Source: Arthrobacter sp. KBS0702 (GTDB lineage: Bacteria; Actinomycetota; Actinomycetes; Actinomycetales; Micrococcaceae). From it: a stretch of DNA of 64,000 nucleotides. The first letter of the stretch is position 1, and each line of letters begins with the position of its first letter. Under the pieces are notes generated by a model, which searched no databases, was not told the DNA's origin, and was given only the letters and a program-made list of their open reading frames with translations. Shown here in pieces: positions 58,404 through 64,000 of the stretch. Made by a program: the position numbers and the translations under genes. Location of the stretch: the NCBI RefSeq assembly GCF_005937985.2, contig NZ_CP042172.1, positions 186,001 through 250,000 of the forward strand, written 5' to 3'.

Positions 58404-61019
58404 GTGAACCCCGCCGCGGCCGGGCCGCTGCCAGGAATTTCCGGACTGAGCTCGGCGGAGGCTGCCCTGCGTCTGGAGCGCGCCGGGCCGAACCGGCTGC
58501 CCGAGGTCCGGGCCGTGCCGGGATGGCGGCGGCTGCTGGCAGAGCTGAGCCACTTTTTTGCCATCATGCTCTGGGTGGCGGCCGTCCTCGCCTTCGTCGC
58601 CGGGATGCCGCAGTTGGGCGTCGCCATCGTCGTGGTTATCGTCGTTAACGGGGTCTTCGCCTACATCCAGCAGGAGCGCGCCCAGCACGCCGCCGCCAAA
58701 CTGCGCGAGCTGCTGCCCGCCATGGTCTCGGTCCGGCGGGACAACCGCATCGTCACGGTGCACGCCACCGAGCTGGTGCCCGGCGACGCCGTCGTGCTGG
58801 TTGCCGGAGACCGGGTGCCGGCGGACCTCCGGCTGGCGCTGGCCGCTGGCTGCACGGTGGACGAATCGATGCTCACCGGGGAGAGCGAAGCGGTGACGAA
58901 GGCCGCCGGCGACACCGTGTTCGGTGGAACCTTCCTGGTCATCGGCACGGCCGAAGGCGTGGTGGCCAGCACCGGGGGACAGACCAGGCTCGCCGAGATC
59001 GCGTCGCTGACCGGCAAGGTCGAGGCGCCGCCGAGCCCGCTGGCACTGGAACTGCAGCGGATTGTCCGGATTGTCGCCGGCGTGGCACTGGGCATCGGCG
59101 CCCTGTTCTTCATCCTCTCGCTGCTCGTAGGCATCTCCTGGCGCGATGCGTTCCTCTTCGCGATCGGCGTGGCAGTGGCGCTTGTGCCCGAGGGCCTGCT
59201 CCCCACCGTCACGCTCTCGCTCGCCATCGGCGCGCAGCGGATGGCTGCGCGCAACGCCCTGGTGCCCAACCTGCAGGCGGTCGAGACGCTCGGCTCCACC
59301 ACGTTCATCTGCACCGACAAGACGGGAACCCTCACGCAGAACCGGATGAACGCCGTCGAGGTCTGGACGCCGTCGGGGCTGCTGGGCATCACCGGTACGG
59401 GCTACGGGCCGGAAGCCCAGGTCTCCGGGGAAGGCGGCGCGGACGCCGGGGCGGCGGCTTTCCAGGCGGGGCAGCGGCTCAGCGCCGCCGCCCGTGCCGC
59501 CTCGGTGGGCCGGGCGGTGCCCCGCGACGGGCAGTGGATCGCCGAGGGCGACCCGATGGAAGCCGCCATCGACGCGCTCGCCACCCGGCTTGCCGGCCCC
59601 GGCGGCAGGGCGGAGAATCCGACGCCGTCGCACCGCTTTGCCTTCGATCCCCGCCGGCTGCGGGAGTCCGCCATCGTCGGCCCCACGCTCTTCGTCAAGG
59701 GTGCCCCGGAGTCCGTGATCCCCTTATGCGAGGACGGCGCCGACCGCGCCCTGCAGATGGTGGACCAGATGGCTTCGCGCGGGCTCAGGGTCCTTGCGGT
59801 CGCGCAGCGGAGCCTGCCGGGCCTGCCGGGCGCCCGCGTCAAGCCCGAGGACGTGGAGACCGGGTTGACGCTGCTGGGGCTGATCGGCCTGCACGATCCG
59901 CCCCGCGCGGAGGTGCGGCTCTCGCTGCAGGCGGCCCGCGAGGCCGGCATCAAGGTCGGCATGGTCACCGGCGACCATGCCTTCACGGCCGCCGCCATTG
60001 CCCGCGAAACCGGCCTGATCGGCTCCCCGGAGCTGGTGCTGGAGGGCCATACGCTGCCGGAAGACGATGAGGTCCTGGCCGCGCTGCTGGACCGCGACGG
60101 CGTCGTGGTCAGCCGGGTGACGCCGGAGCAAAAGCTCCGGGTGGCCCGGCTGCTGCAGCACCGCGGCCACGTGCTGGCCATGACCGGCGACGGCGTCAAC
60201 GACGGCCCTGCCCTGCAGCAGGCGGACATCGGCGTCGCCATGGGCCGCAGCGGCACGGACGTGGCCCGCGAGGCGGCGGACCTGGTGCTGCTCGACGACG
60301 ACTTCGCGACGATCATCGCGGCCGTGGAGCAAGGCCGCGCCACCTACGCGAACATCCGCCGCTTCCTGACCTACCACCTCACGGACAACGTCGCAGAGCT
60401 GACGCCGTTCGTGTTCTGGGCCCTGTCCGGCGGGCGGTTCCCGCTGGCGCTGAGCGTGCTTCAGATCCTGGCTCTGGACATCGGCACCGACCTGCTGCCG
60501 GCCCTGGCCCTCGGCAGCGAGGCACCCAGCAAGGGGGCACTGAAGCGGCCGCCGGAACGCCGGCACCTGATGGACCGCGCCCTGATGTTCCGGGTGTTCG
60601 GGCTGCTGGGCCCGGTGGAGGCCCTGATGGAAATGATCGCCTACACCGCCGTGCTCTTCGGCGCCGGGTGGAGCCCCGGGGCGGAACTGCCGCCGTCGGA
60701 TGTGCTGATGGCCGCCTCGGGCGCCGCATTCACCACCGTGGTCCTGGGCCAGCTCGCCAACGCCTTCGCCTGCCGCAGCGCCACCGCCCCGCCCTGGCGG
60801 CTGGGCTGGCTCACCAACCGCCTGCTGCTCTGGGCCGTGCTGGCTGAGCTGGGCCTGCTGGCGGTCTTCCTGTTCCTCGGCCCACTCGCGGCGCTGCTGG
60901 GCCATGCCCCGCCGACTCCCGGGGGGCTGGCCGTGGCCCTCGCCGCGATTCCCGCCGTCCTGCTCGCCGATTCGCTCTACAAGGCGGCCAGGCACCGCGG
61001 GCTGGCCCGCGCCGCCTAG
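58404..61019 (+). CDS. Cation-transporting P-type ATPase, type IIC-like
   Basis: About 871 residues, 10 membrane segments. Motifs in order: MLTGESEAV, PEGLLPTVTLSLA (helix 4), D305 in CTDKTGTLTQNRM (phosphorylated Asp), VKGAPE, GMVTGDHAFTA, and MTGDGVNDGPAL. Helix 5 has DNVAELTPFVFW and helix 6 LALDIGTDLLPALALG, which resemble the Na+/K+- and H+/K+-ATPases (type IIC) more than Ca2+ pumps. The start is uncertain: GTG 58404 and GTG 58365 are both possible, and neither has a well-spaced Shine-Dalgarno. Ion specificity is unknown. It is followed 126 bp later by PEP synthase. Confidence 0.88.
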   Translation: MNPAAAGPLPGISGLSSAEAALRLERAGPNRLPEVRAVPGWRRLLAELSHFFAIMLWVAAVLAFVAGMPQLGVAIVVVIVVNGVFAYIQQERAQHAAAKLRELLPAMVSVRRDNRIVTVHATELVPGDAVVLVAGDRVPADLRLALAAGCTVDESMLTGESEAVTKAAGDTVFGGTFLVIGTAEGVVASTGGQTRLAEIASLTGKVEAPPSPLALELQRIVRIVAGVALGIGALFFILSLLVGISWRDAFLFAIGVAVALVPEGLLPTVTLSLAIGAQRMAARNALVPNLQAVETLGSTTFICTDKTGTLTQNRMNAVEVWTPSGLLGITGTGYGPEAQVSGEGGADAGAAAFQAGQRLSAAARAASVGRAVPRDGQWIAEGDPMEAAIDALATRLAGPGGRAENPTPSHRFAFDPRRLRESAIVGPTLFVKGAPESVIPLCEDGADRALQMVDQMASRGLRVLAVAQRSLPGLPGARVKPEDVETGLTLLGLIGLHDPPRAEVRLSLQAAREAGIKVGMVTGDHAFTAAAIARETGLIGSPELVLEGHTLPEDDEVLAALLDRDGVVVSRVTPEQKLRVARLLQHRGHVLAMTGDGVNDGPALQQADIGVAMGRSGTDVAREAADLVLLDDDFATIIAAVEQGRATYANIRRFLTYHLTDNVAELTPFVFWALSGGRFPLALSVLQILALDIGTDLLPALALGSEAPSKGALKRPPERRHLMDRALMFRVFGLLGPVEALMEMIAYTAVLFGAGWSPGAELPPSDVLMAASGAAFTTVVLGQLANAFACRSATAPPWRLGWLTNRLLLWAVLAELGLLAVFLFLGPLAALLGHAPPTPGGLAVALAAIPAVLLADSLYKAARHRGLARAA

Positions 61020-61145
61020 CCGTGCGCGCCCTGGCCAGGCGCCGCCTCGCACCGGCACCGCCTAAGAGGTCCAAAGCCTCTGACCCCGCGCGGCGCCGGG
61101 CAGCAGGATCGGACCATTGGCGGACGAACACCGAGGAGCGCCGGC

Positions 61146-63569
61146 ATGCCCGAACATGTGCTGTGGTTTGAAGAGATCGGCATGGGCGACGTTCCCCAGG
61201 TCGGCGGCAAGAACGCCTCCCTGGGCGAACTCATCCAGTCCCTCAAGGCCCGGGGCGTGCGGGTCCCCGACGGCTTCGCCACCACCGCCGCGGCTTACCG
61301 GACGTTCATCGCGGCGAACGGGATGGAACCGGCGATGCGCTCGCGGATCCTGGCCTACCGTTCCGGCGACGCCACGCTGCGCGAAACCGGGGAGGCCATC
61401 CGGGAACTCTTCCTGGCCAGCGATTTCCCGGAGGACATCGCCGAGTCCATCCGCTCGCATTACCGGGACCTGGGCATGCGCGCCGGGCGGGAGCGGCTCT
61501 CCGTCGCCGTCCGCAGCAGCGCCACGGCCGAGGACCTGCCCGACGCCAGCTTCGCCGGCCAGCAGGAAACCTTCCTCAACGTCGCCGGCGACCGGGAACT
61601 CATGGACGCCTGCCGTCGCTGCTACGCCTCGCTGTTCACCGACCGGGCCATCAGCTACCGGGAGGTCAAGGGCTTCGACCACCTCGACGTCGCGCTCTCG
61701 ATCGGCGTGCAGCGGATGGTCCGCTCCGACGTCGGCGCCTCCGGGGTGATGTTCTCCATCGACACGGATTCCGGTTTCCCGCGGGCGGCCGTGATCAGCG
61801 CCGCCTGGGGCCTCGGCGAGACCGTGGTCCAGGGCAGCATCAACCCGGACAAATACCTGGTGTTCAAACCGCTCCTGGGCGACGCCGCAGCGGCCGAGGA
61901 ACCGGCGGAGGGGCCCACGGAGGGCATCAGCCCGATCATCGAAAAGACCCTCGGCTCCAAGGCACAGAAGATGGTCTACAGCCGCGGCGGCCACGCCCGC
62001 ACCCGGACGGTGGACACCTCCGACGCCGAACGCCGCGCCTTCGTGCTGGCCGACGCCGAGATCCTGACCCTGGCGCGCTGGGCCGTGACCGTCGAGGAGC
62101 ACTACGGCCGGCCGATGGACATGGAATGGGCCCGGGACGGCGAGACCGGCGAGCTCTTTATGGTCCAGGCCCGGCCCGAGACCGTGCAGTCACTCAAGAC
62201 CGGCTCCCGCTTCACCCTGCACCACCTGCTCGAAACAGGGGCTGTCCTGGCGACCGGGGCGGCGATCGGTGACTCGATCGCGCAGGGGACGGCCTGCGTG
62301 ATCCGGAGCGCCGCGGACATCGAGAGGTTCCGCGACGGCGCCATCCTCGTCACGGAAATGACCGACCCGGACTGGGTTCCCATCATGAAGCGCGCGGCCG
62401 GGATCGTCACGGACCATGGCGGTCCCACTAGCCACGCGGCGATCGTGAGCCGGGAACTAGGGGTCCCCGCCGTCGTCGGGACCGGCAACGCCACCGGGGT
62501 GCTGGCCGAGGGACTGGCCGTGACGTTGTCCTGTGCCGAAGGCGACCAGGGCCGCGTGTACGCCGGCACGCTCGCGTTCGAAACCGAGGAAGTGGACCTG
62601 GGCGAACTGCCGGCGACGCACACCAAGGTCATGGTCAACATCGCCAGCCCCGCGGCAGCCTTCCAGTGGTGGCGGCTGCCCGCGGACGGCGTCGGGCTGG
62701 CCCGGATGGAGTTCATCATCAGCGCCCTGATCCGGGTCCATCCGATGGCGCTGGTCCATCCGGAACGGGTCACGGATCCGCAGGAGGCCGCGCAGATCAG
62801 GGAACTGACCCGCGGCTACGCCGACCCCCGGGACTACTTTGTGGACGAGCTGGCGCTGGGCATCGCGAAGATCGCCGCGCCCTACCACCCGAACCCGGTG
62901 ATTGTGCGGCTCAGCGACTTCAAGACCAACGAGTACGCGCACCTGGTGGGTGGTTCAGCCTTCGAGGAGGCCGAGGAAAACCCCATGCTCGGTTTCCGCG
63001 GCGCCTCGCGCTACTACGACGAACGGTACCGGGACGGCTTCGCGCTCGAATGCCGGGCCCTGAAGCGGGTCCGGGAACGGATCGGCTTCGGCAACATCAT
63101 CGTGATGGTCCCGTTCTGCCGCACCCCGCAGGAAGCGGACAAGGTGCTGGCCGTGATGGCGGAGAACGGCCTGGTCCGCGGCGAGCACGGCCTGCAGGTC
63201 TACATGATGTGCGAAATCCCCTCCAATGTGGTCCTGGCCGAAAAGTTCGCCACCCGCTTCGACGGTTTCTCGATCGGCTCGAACGACCTCACCCAGCTGG
63301 TCCTGGGCGTGGACCGCGACTCTGCGCAACTGGCGGCGCTGTTCGACGAGCGCGACGAGGCCGTCATGGCGATGATCAGCGAGGCGATCCGCCAAGCGCA
63401 CGCGGCCGGGATAAAGATCGGCATCTGCGGCCAGGGGCCCAGCAACCACCCGGAGTTCGCGGCGTTCCTGGTCGGCGAGGGCATCGATTCCATCTCGCTG
63501 AACCCGGACAGCTACCTCAGGACCGTCCCGCGGATCGCGGAAGCCGAGAAGCTGGCGGCTTCCCGGTAG
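61146..63569 (+). CDS. ppsA: Phosphoenolpyruvate synthase
   Basis: 807-residue enzyme making PEP from pyruvate and ATP (AMP and phosphate released), for gluconeogenesis or energy balance. The ATP-grasp N-terminus has VAVRSSATAEDLPDASFAGQ; the phosphohistidine is H430 in GGPTSHAAIVSRE; the C-terminal PEP domain has IGSNDLTQLVLGVDRD and catalytic C761 in IGICGQGPSN. Length and motifs fit PpsA. ATG 61146 follows GAGGAG by 8 nt. Upstream, AGAGGTCCAAAGCCTCT forms an inverted repeat but is a weak match to DevR boxes. It converges with, and overlaps by 53 bp, the P-type ATPase gene that follows. Confidence 0.95.
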   Translation: MPEHVLWFEEIGMGDVPQVGGKNASLGELIQSLKARGVRVPDGFATTAAAYRTFIAANGMEPAMRSRILAYRSGDATLRETGEAIRELFLASDFPEDIAESIRSHYRDLGMRAGRERLSVAVRSSATAEDLPDASFAGQQETFLNVAGDRELMDACRRCYASLFTDRAISYREVKGFDHLDVALSIGVQRMVRSDVGASGVMFSIDTDSGFPRAAVISAAWGLGETVVQGSINPDKYLVFKPLLGDAAAAEEPAEGPTEGISPIIEKTLGSKAQKMVYSRGGHARTRTVDTSDAERRAFVLADAEILTLARWAVTVEEHYGRPMDMEWARDGETGELFMVQARPETVQSLKTGSRFTLHHLLETGAVLATGAAIGDSIAQGTACVIRSAADIERFRDGAILVTEMTDPDWVPIMKRAAGIVTDHGGPTSHAAIVSRELGVPAVVGTGNATGVLAEGLAVTLSCAEGDQGRVYAGTLAFETEEVDLGELPATHTKVMVNIASPAAAFQWWRLPADGVGLARMEFIISALIRVHPMALVHPERVTDPQEAAQIRELTRGYADPRDYFVDELALGIAKIAAPYHPNPVIVRLSDFKTNEYAHLVGGSAFEEAEENPMLGFRGASRYYDERYRDGFALECRALKRVRERIGFGNIIVMVPFCRTPQEADKVLAVMAENGLVRGEHGLQVYMMCEIPSNVVLAEKFATRFDGFSIGSNDLTQLVLGVDRDSAQLAALFDERDEAVMAMISEAIRQAHAAGIKIGICGQGPSNHPEFAAFLVGEGIDSISLNPDSYLRTVPRIAEAEKLAASR

Positions 63570-64000
63570 CGCCGCCGGCGTCCTTCTGCCCCCGGGTCCT
63601 CGTACCGGGCGCGTTGGTCCCCGCGGCCTTGGTCCCCCCCTGTTTGCCGGCACTCAGCGCGCGCAGAGCATTGAGGATGGTGGCCAGGTCCACGAGCTCC
63701 TGGGACAGGGCGCCGGCGATGGCCGGGACGAAGCCGGCCGCCGCGGCGATCATCAGGGCCACGCTCAGCGCAATGCCGATCCAGATGCTCTGCAGCGCCA
63801 CCTTGATCGTCCGCTGGCCGATCCGCACCGCCGAGGCCACCTTGGACAGGTCATCGAGGATGATCACGACGTCGGCCGATTCGCCGGCCGCCGTCGAGCC
63901 GCGCGCACCCATGGCGATGCCGACGTCGGCGACGGCGAGGACAGGTGCGTCGTTGACGCCGTCGCCCACCATCATCACTGGCCGGACGGGGAGGGACCGG
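63517..64000 (-). CDS. Heavy-metal P-type ATPase, C-terminal part
   Basis: Only the end of the protein is visible; the frame runs off the window. It starts in the P-domain hinge (RPVMMVGDGVNDAPVLAVAD), then VGIAMGARGSTAAGESADVVI and two hydrophobic helices (IGIALSVALMIAAAAGFVPA and a second), finishing with ATILNALRAL, which is typical of P1B heavy-metal ATPases. A basic Gly/Lys-rich tail of about 40 residues follows. The last 53 bp lie within the 3' end of ppsA on the other strand. Metal specificity cannot be judged because the CPC-type motif lies outside. Confidence 0.9.
   Translation of the reverse strand, partial: RSLPVRPVMMVGDGVNDAPVLAVADVGIAMGARGSTAAGESADVVIILDDLSKVASAVRIGQRTIKVALQSIWIGIALSVALMIAAAAGFVPAIAGALSQELVDLATILNALRALSAGKQGGTKAAGTNAPGTRTRGQKDAGGATGKPPASRLPRSAGRS

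Noticed and set aside
1..64000. CRISPR arrays, tRNA or rRNA genes, transposases, phage genes
   Set aside because: The only regular repeats (32-bp units without unique spacers) are tandem, not CRISPR; no cloverleaf, rRNA sequence or integrase/transposase motifs were seen.

Overview
The window looks like chromosomal DNA of a GC-rich actinobacterium, most like Arthrobacter/Pseudarthrobacter (Micrococcaceae). The reasons are strong G/C bias at third codon positions, a fused PolDom-phosphoesterase-ligase LigD next to Ku, DUF6458- and DUF7218-type small proteins, LacI- and DeoR-controlled sugar modules, and many genes whose start codon lies 6-7 nt after a TAnnnT box, so their mRNAs are probably leaderless. 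The genus is inferred from gene content; no rRNA, tRNA, CRISPR array, insertion sequence or prophage is visible.

Layout. 1-4609: an acid-sugar catabolic operon (DUF1537 kinase cut by the window edge, LtnD-like dehydrogenase, GntP permease, class II aldolase). 4700-9181: membrane acyltransferase, small GNAT, unknown STAS-like protein, SDR, FUSC membrane protein. 9390-12441: MHS-type transporter, GNAT, two small hydrophilic proteins. 12471-16941: divergent ligD/ku NHEJ genes and two genes for a Rho_N-like and an SRPBCC protein. 17325-21579: fructose PTS operon (deoR-type regulator, fruK, EIIABC, HPr), bracketed by one family of intergenic repeats. 22154-23321: DUF6458 protein and an esterase. 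23493-27783: LacI, beta-phosphoglucomutase and GH65 phosphorylase for an alpha-glucobiose. 27997-31710: aldehyde dehydrogenase, two unknown proteins, PxpA. 31941-33011: lipoprotein. 33110-41251: narGHJI-narK for nitrate respiration. Both sides of 31941-41251 carry a second family of 32-bp repeats.

41345-53591 is a mixture: DUF445 protein, glycerophosphodiesterase, XRE regulator with a divergent MFS/CMD/cupin operon (the cupin gene is frameshifted), two-gene ABC exporter, DoxX-like protein, AzlCD exporter, quinone oxidoreductase, DUF1232 protein, TetR. 53713-58248: thiamine-binding protein, O-methyltransferase, then a tightly coupled three-gene operon (acyl-CoA dehydrogenase homologue, PIG-L deacetylase fused to a NodS-like methyltransferase, family 2 glycosyltransferase) that is the best candidate for an uncharacterised pathway. 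58404-64000: type IIC-like P-type ATPase, PEP synthase and the end of a heavy-metal P-type ATPase, with a DevR/DosR-like box upstream, suggestive of a hypoxia or dormancy island.

How the parts fit together. The window combines carbohydrate use (acid sugars, fructose, disaccharide phosphorolysis), anaerobic nitrate respiration, DNA end joining and probable redox or starvation stress functions, in many short, often translationally coupled operons.
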